From assembly GCA_024683115.1 (NCBI GenBank), contig JAIKYM010000073.1, forward strand, positions 1 through 11,004: DNA of 11,004 bases, read 5' to 3'. Of this stretch, positions 1 through 6,352 are shown piece by piece. Source of the stretch: Bacilli bacterium (lineage in GTDB: Bacteria; Bacillota_I; Bacilli_A; RF39; UBA660). The notes beneath the pieces are model-generated. The model was not told the origin of the DNA and made no database searches. It was given only the letters and a program-made list of their open reading frames with translations. Position 1 is the stretch's first letter. Each line of letters begins with the position of its first letter. The position numbers and the translations under genes were made by a program.

Positions 1-6
1 TCTTAA

Positions 7-234
7 GAAGCTTTATTAAACGTATATCATAGAATAATTAAGGATGTTATTAGACGTTTCCTTAAGAAGAGAGTAGATAATTTATCTAATTATAAAGCTA
101 ACTCTCAAAGAGAAGCAGTTACAGCAGGTAAAGATGTATTATCATTTGTTTATATAGATGATAATTGCCTTATCGATTTAGAAGATGAAGTATTAAAGAA
201 GTTTATTAGAGTTGTTTATAATCATTATTTAAGA
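7..234 (+). other. Open in-frame extension upstream of the first callable start; coding-like, no start codon
   Basis: This stretch is in the same frame as the CDS that follows and is open from just after a TAA at 4-6. It contains no ATG, GTG or TTG in frame. The predicted peptide looks like real protein: a basic helix-like segment (IIKDVIRRFLKKRVDN) is followed by an acidic one (DDNCLIDLEDEVLKKF). The other two forward frames stop at 17-19 and 30-32. The gene may be joined to upstream sequence by a frameshift near positions 3-30, be broken by the TAA at 4-6, or start at a non-standard codon such as ATT. The window edge prevents a decision. Confidence 0.5.
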
Positions 235-543
235 ATGAAAACTTTAGATTCTAGACAACATTTATGCTTTGACTGTCCAGTTGATTTATTAGATTGTCCT
301 AAAATAATGGATGATCCTTGTAAAAAAATATATCAATATCCATTTATTACAGATGGTGTTCAAAAGACACATTTTGAGATTCCAGGTGCAGATAATACAG
401 AATCAGAAGACTTTGCTGAAATGTTTGAAGAACCAAAAGATAAAAAGCCTGTTGAAAAGTCTGATGAATTCAAAGTTTATAAATGCAGAAAGTATACTGC
501 TGAATTAGAAAAAAGATCAAATAAAAAAGTTCGTAAAAACTAG
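235..543 (+). CDS. Hypothetical protein with Cys-cluster, probably the C-terminal part of a longer gene
   Basis: I do not recognise the family. The ATG at 235 is the first in-frame start after a TAA at 4-6, but no ribosome binding site precedes it and the frame upstream looks coding, so 235 is probably not the true start. From that ATG the product is 102 residues. Residues 11-29 carry four cysteines in a C-x2-C-x6-C-x7-C pattern, which could bind zinc, and another cysteine lies at about residue 84. The middle is acidic (about 50-75, rich in E and D) and the last 20 residues are strongly basic (KRSNKKVRKN), suggesting nucleic-acid or ribosome contact; that is inference. The stop codon lies inside the intrinsic terminator that follows, so this gene ends a transcription unit separate from rpsF. 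Confidence 0.55.
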   Translation: MKTLDSRQHLCFDCPVDLLDCPKIMDDPCKKIYQYPFITDGVQKTHFEIPGADNTESEDFAEMFEEPKDKKPVEKSDEFKVYKCRKYTAELEKRSNKKVRKN

Positions 544-561
544 GTATAAAGCCTAGTTTTT
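535..561 (+). terminator. Intrinsic terminator over the stop codon of the first gene
   Basis: A perfect 10-bp inverted repeat, AAAAACTAGG at 535-544 and CCTAGTTTTT at 552-561, surrounds a 7-nt loop. The descending arm supplies the U tract. The gene's TAG stop (541-543) lies in the ascending arm. Confidence 0.85.
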
Positions 562-563
562 AG

Positions 564-592
564 TTTACAAACAAACAAATATTTGCTACAAT
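564..592 (+). promoter_or_regulatory. Promoter of the rpsF-ssb-rpsR operon (extended -10)
   Basis: A -35 TTTACA (564-569) and a -10 TACAAT (587-592) are separated by exactly 17 nt. TGC directly before the -10 makes it an extended -10 element. Transcription should start near 599, giving a leader of about 60 nt that contains the S6:S18-type structure. The -35 begins 3 nt after the preceding terminator. Confidence 0.75.
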
Positions 593-598
593 ACTTTC

Positions 599-661
599 GA
601 GCGAAGAGCTCCTTGCTTATATTTTAGTATAAGCCGAATAGACCACAAGGAGGTGTAAGTA
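599..661 (+). promoter_or_regulatory. S6:S18 ribosomal protein leader (autoregulatory mRNA structure)
   Basis: The outer helix pairs CTCCTTG (609-615) with CAAGGAG (646-652). Inside it a hairpin pairs CTTATA (616-621) with TATAAG (628-633) around the loop TTTTAG. Directly after the hairpin comes CCG (634-636) in a single-stranded stretch. This matches the known S6:S18 leader of rpsF operons, where the S6:S18 complex recognises a CCG next to a hairpin, mimicking its 16S rRNA site. The Shine-Dalgarno AAGGAGG (647-653) mostly lies in the outer helix, so binding that stabilises the helix should block rpsF translation. Both ligand genes, rpsF and rpsR, are in this operon. The pairing is read directly; the regulation is inferred from the family. 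Confidence 0.85.
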
Positions 662-952
662 ATGAATAAATATGAAATGATGTTCATAGTAAAGGCAAAT
701 GCAGACGAAAAAGCTATAGCTAAAACTGCTGAAGATCTTAAGAGTGTTATTACTTCTATGAAGGGTGAATTAACTGACTCTAAAGAATTAGGAAGCAAAG
801 AATTAGCTTATCCTATTAAAAAGGAAAAAGTAGGTTACTATTTCGTATACAATTTTAATGCAACTGCTGATATCGTAGCTGAACTAGATCGTAAAGCTAG
901 AATTGATGAATCTGTTTTAAGACATATGATTATCAGACTAGATGAGGAGTAA
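662..952 (+). CDS. rpsF: 30S ribosomal protein S6
   Basis: S6 is a small-subunit protein that pairs with S18 on the central domain of 16S rRNA. The 96-residue product has the normal length for the family. It has the typical start (MNKYEMMFIVKANADEK), the central segment with ELGSKELAYPIKKEKVGYY at about residues 41-60, and the ending RHMIIRLDEE. The ATG is preceded by AAGGAGGTG at 647-655, part of which is folded into the leader helix. It is the first gene of rpsF-ssb-rpsR, with only 3 nt before ssb. Regulation is probably feedback by the S6:S18 complex through the leader. No anomalies were seen. Confidence 0.97.
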   Translation: MNKYEMMFIVKANADEKAIAKTAEDLKSVITSMKGELTDSKELGSKELAYPIKKEKVGYYFVYNFNATADIVAELDRKARIDESVLRHMIIRLDEE

Positions 953-955
953 TTT

Positions 956-1396
956 ATGAATAATGTAAGTTTAATTGGAAGATTAACTCAAGACCCAGAA
1001 TTAAGAACTACAAGTTCAGGAGCTTCAACATGCTCATTTACTATTGCTGTAGATGGTAGACCAATAAATGGTGAACCACATACTGACTTTATTAGATGTG
1101 TAGCTTGGAGCAACCAAGCAGAAAATTTATGCAAATATCAACATAAAGGTTCTCAAATTGGTGTAACTGGACGTATTCAAACTGGACAATATACTGCACA
1201 AGATGGATCTACAAGATATACTACTGACGTAGTAGCTGATAGAATTACATTCTTAGGTTCAAAAGGTGACAGTACACCAAATACAAGTTATGAAATGAGT
1301 AATGAAACACCAGTTGAAACTGCTAGTCTATCTGAAGATCCATATGCTAATATGGGTGAAGAAACAGTTTTATCTGATGAAGATTTACCATTCTAG
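956..1396 (+). CDS. ssb: Single-stranded DNA-binding protein
   Basis: SSB coats single-stranded DNA in replication, repair and recombination and recruits partners through its C-terminal tip. The 146-residue protein has the N-terminal OB-fold (about 1-105) with the opening NNVSLIGRLTQDPELR, the block FIRCVAWSNQAENLCKY and the strand GRIQTGQYTAQDG. A short low-complexity linker follows. It ends in the acidic tip SDEDLPF, the normal partner-docking tail of bacterial SSB. The ribosome binding site GAGGAG (943-948) overlaps the end of rpsF, so translation is coupled. Placement between rpsF and rpsR is the classic Bacilli order. The tail shows it is the full-length housekeeping copy, not a phage fragment. 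Confidence 0.96.
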   Translation: MNNVSLIGRLTQDPELRTTSSGASTCSFTIAVDGRPINGEPHTDFIRCVAWSNQAENLCKYQHKGSQIGVTGRIQTGQYTAQDGSTRYTTDVVADRITFLGSKGDSTPNTSYEMSNETPVETASLSEDPYANMGEETVLSDEDLPF

Positions 1397-1411
1397 AAAG
1401 GAAATATAGAA

Positions 1412-1627
1412 ATGGCTGAATTTTTTAGAAAGAAAAAGAAAGTTTGCCAAATGTGTGCTGGTAAAGACGTTGATTACAAAGATGTTAATGTAATCACTAA
1501 ATATATAAATGAAAAAGGTAAAATTATGCCTAGAAGAATGACTGGAGCTTGCTCTAGACATCAAAGACATATAGCTAACCAAATTAAGAGAGCTAGATTC
1601 ATGGCATTAATACCTGAAGTTAAATAA
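1412..1627 (+). CDS. rpsR: 30S ribosomal protein S18
   Basis: S18 binds 16S rRNA as a heterodimer with S6. The 71-residue product has the conserved core GKIMPRRMTGACSRHQRHIA (about 36-55) and the IKRARFMALIPE ending. Cysteines 12 and 15 (CQMC) and Cys47 with His50 form a plausible zinc site, so this appears to be the zinc-binding (C+) form of S18. The ribosome binding site AAAGGAAA lies between the ssb stop and the ATG. It is the last gene of the operon, followed 3 nt after its stop by a terminator. With S6 it is the predicted effector of the operon leader. Confidence 0.96.
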   Translation: MAEFFRKKKKVCQMCAGKDVDYKDVNVITKYINEKGKIMPRRMTGACSRHQRHIANQIKRARFMALIPEVK

Positions 1628-1629
1628 TT

Positions 1630-1655
1630 AAGATACTTTATAGTATCTTTTTTTA
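1630..1655 (+). terminator. Intrinsic terminator of the rpsF-ssb-rpsR operon
   Basis: AAGATACT (1630-1637) and AGTATCTT (1642-1649) form a perfect 8-bp stem with a 4-nt loop. An eight-T run follows at 1648-1655. Confidence 0.85.
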
Positions 1656-1700
1656 GTTTTCAACAGTATTAACAAATTGCTATCTCAAGTACTAAAATAA

Positions 1701-1729
1701 TAGATTTTAAGGTATATATTTTATATAAT
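1701..1729 (+). promoter_or_regulatory. Probable promoter of the rplI-dnaB unit
   Basis: A consensus -10 TATAAT at 1724-1729 has a weak -35 TAGATT (1701-1706) at 17-nt spacing. It lies in the only intergenic gap between the rpsR terminator and rplI. The leader would be very short, starting near 1736. Other promoters in this window have the same 17-nt spacing and short leaders. A weaker alternative is TTGCTA (1677-1682) with TAGATT as the -10. Confidence 0.5.
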
Positions 1730-1737
1730 AATATGTG

Positions 1738-1744
1738 AAGGAGG
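1738..1744 (+). promoter_or_regulatory. Ribosome binding site that fixes the rplI start
   Basis: AAGGAGG ends 8 nt before the ATG at 1753. The in-frame GTG at 1735 precedes this site and would add six residues (MKEELD) absent from L9 proteins, so 1753 is the real start. Confidence 0.85.
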
Positions 1745-1752
1745 AATTAGAT

Positions 1753-2190
1753 ATGAAAGTAATACTACTTCAAGATGTTAAAAAACAAGGTAAGAAAGAT
1801 CAAGTAATTAATGTATCAGATGGATATGCTAATAATTTCTTGATTGCTAAAGGTTTAGCTGTTCCTTATACTGAATCAAATAAGAATAAACTTGAAAGAG
1901 ATTTAGATAAGAGAGCTAAAGCAGAAGAACAACTAGTAGAAGACATGACTGAACTTAAAGGAACTTTAGAAAAAGTTAATATTAAGTTTAAAGTTAAAAC
2001 AGGTAAAGATGGAAGAATGTTTGGAACTATTTCATCAAAACAAATAAGTGATGAACTTAAGAAACTAGGATATGATATAGATAAAAGAAAGATATCATGT
2101 GATCATACAATTGAATCACTTGGTACACATGTAGTTGAAGTTGAACTACATAAGAAGGTAATAGCAAAGATTAATGTTAATGTAGAATAG
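1753..2190 (+). CDS. rplI: 50S ribosomal protein L9
   Basis: L9 binds 23S rRNA near the base of the L1 stalk and reaches out from the 50S subunit. From the ATG at 1753 the product is 145 residues, the usual size. The N-terminal RNA-binding domain has MKVILLQDVKKQGKKDQV and YANNFLIAKGLA (about 1-40). A long charged helix follows (about 41-75). The C-terminal domain has GKDGRMFGTISSKQIS (about 84-99) and ends VIAKINVNVE. The stop codon TAG overlaps the ribosome binding site of dnaB. The linkage rplI-dnaB, separate from rpsF-ssb-rpsR, is typical of Bacillota. Confidence 0.95.
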   Translation: MKVILLQDVKKQGKKDQVINVSDGYANNFLIAKGLAVPYTESNKNKLERDLDKRAKAEEQLVEDMTELKGTLEKVNIKFKVKTGKDGRMFGTISSKQISDELKKLGYDIDKRKISCDHTIESLGTHVVEVELHKKVIAKINVNVE

Positions 2191-2201
2191 GAGGTTTTCG
2201 T

Positions 2202-3554
2202 ATGAACAACCAAGATCCAAAAAACTTAGAAGCTGAAATGAATGTACTTGGCTGTGCATATTTATCACAAAGTGCTTTAGATAAAGTATGTGATGATCTA
2301 ACAACTGAGATGTTCTATGATAAGAAGAATCAAGTAATATTCTCAGCAATGAAAGAATTAAGAAAACGTAATGATAATATAGATTCTACAATACTTAAAA
2401 ATGAAATAGAAAAAACTACACCTATTAATTCAGTAGGTGGTGTTGAATATTTATCTGAGGTTATAGATTCAGTTTTATCTTCAGCTAATGTTGAAACATA
2501 CATAGATATAGTTAAAGATAAATATATAAGAAGAAAATTAATTGAAACATGTAATAAAATTACTAAGAATGCATCAGATGAAAATAATTCACAAAGTGAT
2601 TTAATTGATAGTGCTGAAAAAGAAATATTTGCAGTAGCTAAACAAAGAAAATCAGGGGAATTCAAGACTGCTGAAATGGTTGTACAATCAGCTAAGAAGC
2701 AACTTGAAGAGATGGCTAAAAATGGTAAAGATATTACAGGTGTACCAACTGGTTTTATTGATTTTGATAAGATGACTTCAGGATTACATGCAAATGAATT
2801 AATAATCATTGCTGCTCGTCCAGGTATGGGTAAAACTGCTTTTGCATTAAATATAGCAGTTAATGCAGCACTTCAAACACATAAGAGTGTAGCTGTATTC
2901 AACTTGGAAATGTCAGCTGAACAATTAATGTTCAGAATGATATCTGCGCAAGGAGCAGTAGATGGACATAAATTAAGAAATGGTAAATTAAATAACGATG
3001 ATTGGAAAAGAGTTAATGAAGCAATGTCTGAATTAAGTGAGGCTCCTCTTTTTATTGAAGATACACCAGGTATCACAATTGGTGAATTAAGAGCTAAATG
3101 TAGAAGACTAGCAGAAAAATCTGATCTAGGATTAATTATCATCGACTACTTACAATTATTGTCAGGTGGTCCAGGATATGGAACTAATAGACAACAAGAG
3201 GTATCTGATATTTCTCGTAACCTTAAAACAATGGCTATGGAATTAGGAGTTCCAGTAATTGCCCTAGCGCAATTATCTCGTTCAGTTGAAGGAAGAGAAG
3301 ATAAAAGACCTATGTTATCAGACTTAAGAGAGTCTGGTTCAATAGAACAAGATGCCGATATAGTTTCATTCCTATATAGAGATGATTACTATCATCGTAA
3401 AGAAGGCGAAGCTGAAAATCCAATTTCACTTGTTGAGTTGATTGTAGCTAAGCACAGAGCAGGGGCAAATGGTACAATTTTATTACAATTCGAGAAGAAT
3501 ATCTCTGAATTTAGAACATCAGTTCAAAATCCAGATAATAGACCTCAAGAATAA
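2202..3554 (+). CDS. dnaB: Replicative DNA helicase
   Basis: This is the hexameric 5'-3' helicase that unwinds DNA ahead of the replication fork (named dnaC in Bacillus subtilis). The 450-residue length is normal and there is no intein. The N-terminal domain (about 1-100) begins with the family motif NLEAEMNVLGCAY. The RecA-like ATPase domain covers about 180-435: Walker A ARPGMGKT at 205-212, the glutamate of FNLEMS at 235, Walker B LIIIDYLQL at 311-319, AQLSR with Gln357, and DLRESGSIEQDAD at 374-386. AKHRAG carries the likely arginine finger, Arg419. The strong site TAGGAGG (2188-2194) merges the rplI stop with the dnaB ribosome binding site. All key residues are intact. Confidence 0.97.
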   Translation: MNNQDPKNLEAEMNVLGCAYLSQSALDKVCDDLTTEMFYDKKNQVIFSAMKELRKRNDNIDSTILKNEIEKTTPINSVGGVEYLSEVIDSVLSSANVETYIDIVKDKYIRRKLIETCNKITKNASDENNSQSDLIDSAEKEIFAVAKQRKSGEFKTAEMVVQSAKKQLEEMAKNGKDITGVPTGFIDFDKMTSGLHANELIIIAARPGMGKTAFALNIAVNAALQTHKSVAVFNLEMSAEQLMFRMISAQGAVDGHKLRNGKLNNDDWKRVNEAMSELSEAPLFIEDTPGITIGELRAKCRRLAEKSDLGLIIIDYLQLLSGGPGYGTNRQQEVSDISRNLKTMAMELGVPVIALAQLSRSVEGREDKRPMLSDLRESGSIEQDADIVSFLYRDDYYHRKEGEAENPISLVELIVAKHRAGANGTILLQFEKNISEFRTSVQNPDNRPQE

Positions 3555-3555
3555 T

Positions 3556-3561
3556 AGGAAG
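3556..3561 (+). promoter_or_regulatory. Ribosome binding site that fixes the start of the M23 peptidase gene
   Basis: AGGAAG sits 8 nt before the ATG at 3570. It runs into the in-frame GTG at 3561, so that codon cannot be the start. Confidence 0.7.
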
Positions 3562-3569
3562 TGTATTTA

Positions 3570-5099
3570 ATGAAAGAAAAAATAATTGGTTTCTTTATTG
3601 TGTTATTTGTTGGCACCATATTATTTTGCGTTGGCGTAGGTTCAAGATCTTTAGGAAGTCCAAATGAAGTATATCAAGTATACTTAAACGGACAAAAAAT
3701 AGGATTAATTGAATCTGAACAAAAACTATTAGATTTAATAGACCAAGAACAAGTAAGTATTAAAGAAAAATTTAAAGTAGATAAAGTATATCCACCTACA
3801 GGGTTTAATATCGAAAAAGTATTAACATACAGTAATGATATTACTGATACTGTAGATATATACAATAAGATTAAAGATAGTGAACCATTTACTATAAATG
3901 GTTATGTAGTAACTATTTATTATCAAAAGAATACAGATGAAGAATCTGATGAAGAGGATAAACCACCTTTAAAATTATATGTGTTTGATCCCGAAATAGT
4001 TAATAAAGCATTAAGAGAAGTAGCAAATACTTTTATAGGTAAGAATGAATTATTAGCATATGAAGAAGGAACTCAAACTGAAATAACTGAAACAGGTTCT
4101 ATTATTACATCTGCATACTTTGATGAAACAATTACAATTAAAGAAGCATATGTATCTATAGAAGATAAGATATTTGATTCTGAAGTAGAATTAACTCAAT
4201 ACTTATTATATGGAACTACAGAAGAACAAAAGAAATATACTGTTAAAGTTGGTGAAGACTTAAAGAAGATTGCTAATGATAACAAATTAAATATTGCTGA
4301 ATTATTAATAGCTAATCCTAAGTATCCATCTGGAGATGCATTACTTGCACCTGGAGATATATTAAATGTTGGATTAATTAATCCTTTAATAAATGTTACT
4401 TATAGAAAAACAGAAGTGTCTGATATTAGTGCTGCATATGAAACAGAATATGTTGATGATAGTTCTAAATATGTTGAATACCTTGAGATTAAACAACAAG
4501 GTAAAGAGGGTGTAACAAGAATTACTAAAGATGTTAAATATACAAATGGTGAAATGATTAACGTTAACATCACTAAACAAGAATTAGTAAAAACACCTGT
4601 TAATAAAGTTATTGTTAGAGGAACAAAGAAACATTATGCTTACCAAGGAACAGCTCCTTCTCCAATTACAGCAGGAGACTTTATGTGGCCAACTAATATT
4701 CCATATGTTATTACAACATACTTCGAATATCGTTGGGGTACATTCCATAAGGGAATTGATATTTCTGGTACTGGTTGGGGATCACCTATTTATTCTTCAA
4801 CAGATGGTGTAGTTATCTCAACTTATAATGGATGTGCACCTAAAGGTTCATTAGGTAATAAGTGTGGTGGAGGACAAGGTAATAATATTAAGGTTTCTAC
4901 ATCACTTGGTTATGATGTTATTTACATGCATTTAATGCCAACAATATTAGTACAACCTGGACAAAAAGTTACGAAAGGCCAAGTTATTGGTTACATGGGT
5001 TCATCAGGTGGATCAACAGGATACCACTTACACTTTGAGGTCGATGTGGCAGGAACAAGAAATGCCGTTAATCCATGTAAGTTATTACCAAGATGTTAG
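3570..5099 (+). CDS. Membrane-anchored LysM-G5-M23 peptidoglycan endopeptidase
   Basis: This is a zinc metallopeptidase that likely cuts peptide cross-links in peptidoglycan at the outer membrane face. From ATG 3570 it has 509 residues. One N-terminal transmembrane segment (about 4-24) anchors it. A region with VYLNGQKIG (37-45) and an acidic linker (about 122-133) follow. Next come a LysM peptidoglycan-binding domain (about 222-267, YTVKVGEDLKKIA), a G5-type domain (about 275-352) and a C-terminal M23 domain (about 370-506). The zinc and catalytic residues are present: HKGID (His393, Asp397), His454 in YMHL, and HLHF (His486, His488). Cys422 and Cys432 flank a loop insertion and could form a disulfide. 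It lies between dnaB and the walJ-like gene, whose ATG overlaps its end by 7 nt. Confidence 0.92.
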   Translation: MKEKIIGFFIVLFVGTILFCVGVGSRSLGSPNEVYQVYLNGQKIGLIESEQKLLDLIDQEQVSIKEKFKVDKVYPPTGFNIEKVLTYSNDITDTVDIYNKIKDSEPFTINGYVVTIYYQKNTDEESDEEDKPPLKLYVFDPEIVNKALREVANTFIGKNELLAYEEGTQTEITETGSIITSAYFDETITIKEAYVSIEDKIFDSEVELTQYLLYGTTEEQKKYTVKVGEDLKKIANDNKLNIAELLIANPKYPSGDALLAPGDILNVGLINPLINVTYRKTEVSDISAAYETEYVDDSSKYVEYLEIKQQGKEGVTRITKDVKYTNGEMINVNITKQELVKTPVNKVIVRGTKKHYAYQGTAPSPITAGDFMWPTNIPYVITTYFEYRWGTFHKGIDISGTGWGSPIYSSTDGVVISTYNGCAPKGSLGNKCGGGQGNNIKVSTSLGYDVIYMHLMPTILVQPGQKVTKGQVIGYMGSSGGSTGYHLHFEVDVAGTRNAVNPCKLLPRC

Positions 5100-5857
5100 T
5101 TACAGTATTTGCATCTGGTTCAAAAGGTAATGTTACATTAATACAAATAAATGATAAGAAGATTTTGATTGATTTAGGGATGAACTATAAGTATTTATGT
5201 GAGTCCCTTTCTTCTTATAATTTACTACCTAGTGATATAACGCATGTGCTTATTACACACGGACATAAAGATCACGTAGGAGCATTACCTGTATTTGTAA
5301 AAAAGAATAATCCAATTATATATGTCACAGAGGGTATAATAGAAGAAGTTGAATGCTTAAAAGATTATGATAATATATCTTTAGAAGATAAAGAATTTCA
5401 TATTGATGAAGATATAGTTATTAAAACATTTAATACATCCCATGATGCTAAAGGATCACGTGGATATATTATTAATTACAAGGATAAAGATATGGTTTAT
5501 GTTACTGATACTGGCTATATAAATCAAAGAATAATTCCTAAAATAACAAATAAACAATTATATATATTTGAAAGTAACCATGATATTGAAATGCTTATGC
5601 ATGGAAGATATCCATCTTGGTTAAAACAAAGAGTTTCATCTGATGTTGGGCACTTATCAAATGGACAAGCTGGTACTTATCTATCTAAAGTAATAGGTGA
5701 TAGAACAAAGAAGGTTGTACTTGCCCACTTATCAGAAGAAAACAATACACCAGAGATTGCATTAGATACAGTTAAATCATATTTAAAAGAAAATGATGTA
5801 TCATTTAAGAATATAATATGTGCTAAGCAATTTGATAATTTGGAGATTAAATTATGA
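5093..5857 (+). CDS. walJ: Metallo-beta-lactamase-fold hydrolase, WalJ/YycJ family
   Basis: WalJ (YycJ) is a conserved metal-dependent hydrolase, with nuclease activity shown for a homologue, linked to coordination of cell division and the cell wall. The 254-residue protein has the start FASGSKGNVTLIQ, the metal-binding motif THGHKDHVG (about 54-62) and the later ligand histidine in NTSHDAKG. The family block ESNHDIEMLMHGRYP is followed by a downstream VSSDVGHLSN. There is no ribosome binding site: its ATG lies inside the end of the M23 gene, so translation must be coupled. It ends TTATGA, sharing ATGA with rlmH. This TGA is the only TGA stop of an intact gene here, and a TAA follows two codons later, so reading TGA as Trp would change the protein by only three residues. 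walJ-rlmH adjacency resembles the Bacillus order. Confidence 0.93.
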   Translation: MLVTVFASGSKGNVTLIQINDKKILIDLGMNYKYLCESLSSYNLLPSDITHVLITHGHKDHVGALPVFVKKNNPIIYVTEGIIEEVECLKDYDNISLEDKEFHIDEDIVIKTFNTSHDAKGSRGYIINYKDKDMVYVTDTGYINQRIIPKITNKQLYIFESNHDIEMLMHGRYPSWLKQRVSSDVGHLSNGQAGTYLSKVIGDRTKKVVLAHLSEENNTPEIALDTVKSYLKENDVSFKNIICAKQFDNLEIKL

Positions 5858-6288
5858 TTAATATAATATGTGTAGGAAAACTAAAAGATAAATATTTAAT
5901 AGATATGTCTAATGACTATTTAACTAGATTAACTAAATATCATAAGATTAATGTTATTGAATTAAAGGATAGTAATATTAAAGAAGAAGGAGATTTAATC
6001 CTTAAACACTTAAATAATAAAGATTATATTATTACTATGGAAATAAATGGTAATAACCTATCTTCAGTAGAACTATCAAATTTAATTGATAAAACATTCA
6101 TTAATTATCCATCTATTACATTTATTATAGGTGGATCAGATGGTATTGATGAAAGAGTGTTAGAGAAATCTAATTATAGATTATCGTTTGGTAAGAACAC
6201 TTATCCACATGGTGTATTTAGATGCTTACTACTAGAGCAAATATATAGATCTTTTAAAATATTAAATAATGAGAGCTACCACAAGTAG
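5854..6288 (+). CDS. rlmH: 23S rRNA (pseudouridine1915-N3)-methyltransferase RlmH
   Basis: RlmH is a SPOUT-class enzyme that methylates pseudouridine 1915 in helix 69 of 23S rRNA, using S-adenosylmethionine, on the assembled ribosome. The product has 144 residues. Visible motifs are the start INIICVGKLKDKY, the cofactor-knot glycine motif FIIGGSDGID (about 90-99) and the near-invariant C-terminus EQIYRSFKILNNESYHK. It is about 15 residues shorter than the roughly 159-residue Bacillus form; the loss is in the variable loop after IELKD (about 38-46), not in the active site. GGAG at 5842-5845 is its ribosome binding site, and the ATG overlaps the walJ stop as ATGA. The stop lies in a terminator hairpin. 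Confidence 0.95.
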   Translation: MINIICVGKLKDKYLIDMSNDYLTRLTKYHKINVIELKDSNIKEEGDLILKHLNNKDYIITMEINGNNLSSVELSNLIDKTFINYPSITFIIGGSDGIDERVLEKSNYRLSFGKNTYPHGVFRCLLLEQIYRSFKILNNESYHK

Positions 6289-6295
6289 TTCTTTT
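6271..6295 (+). terminator. Probable intrinsic terminator of the rplI-rlmH unit
   Basis: GAGCTAC (6273-6279) pairs with GTAGTTC (6285-6291), including one G-T pair, around a 5-nt loop. The pairing extends by up to two more pairs, and TTTT follows. The rlmH TAG stop (6286-6288) is in the descending arm. The U run is short, so termination may be partial. Confidence 0.6.
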
Positions 6296-6298
6296 AAT

Positions 6299-6327
6299 TT
6301 GCATAATTATAATAATTACTATATAAT
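6299..6327 (+). promoter_or_regulatory. Promoter of the tandem paralogue pair, with a palindrome in its spacer
   Basis: TTGCAT (6299-6304) and TATAAT (6322-6327) are spaced by 17 nt, directly after the rlmH terminator. The spacer holds a perfect 15-nt palindrome, TAATTATAATAATTA (6304-6318), which could be an operator or simply AT-rich spacer sequence. The start near 6334 leaves a leader of about 19 nt with the ribosome binding site AAGGG (6342-6346). Confidence 0.65.
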
Positions 6328-6352
6328 AACTCACTAATAAGAAGGGATAACA

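Noticed and set aside
311..508. Second plus-strand frame inside the first gene
   Set aside because: It is a low-complexity K/L/I-rich peptide in an alternate frame; the other frame is open much further and has a coherent composition.
586..798. Minus-strand open frame across the rpsF leader
   Set aside because: It overlaps the promoter, the S6:S18 leader and the start of rpsF; no support on that strand.
2330..3142. Minus-strand open frames opposite dnaB
   Set aside because: They are complementary-strand shadows of a fully conserved helicase gene without start signals.
4612..4812. Plus-strand open frame overlapping the M23 domain
   Set aside because: It is out of frame within the conserved M23 peptidase and has no ribosome binding site.
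6201..6209. TTATCCACA, a perfect DnaA-box consensus
   Set aside because: It is single, lies inside rlmH and encodes the conserved T-Y-P-H segment, so coding explains it; no cluster of boxes or AT-rich unwinding element was found.
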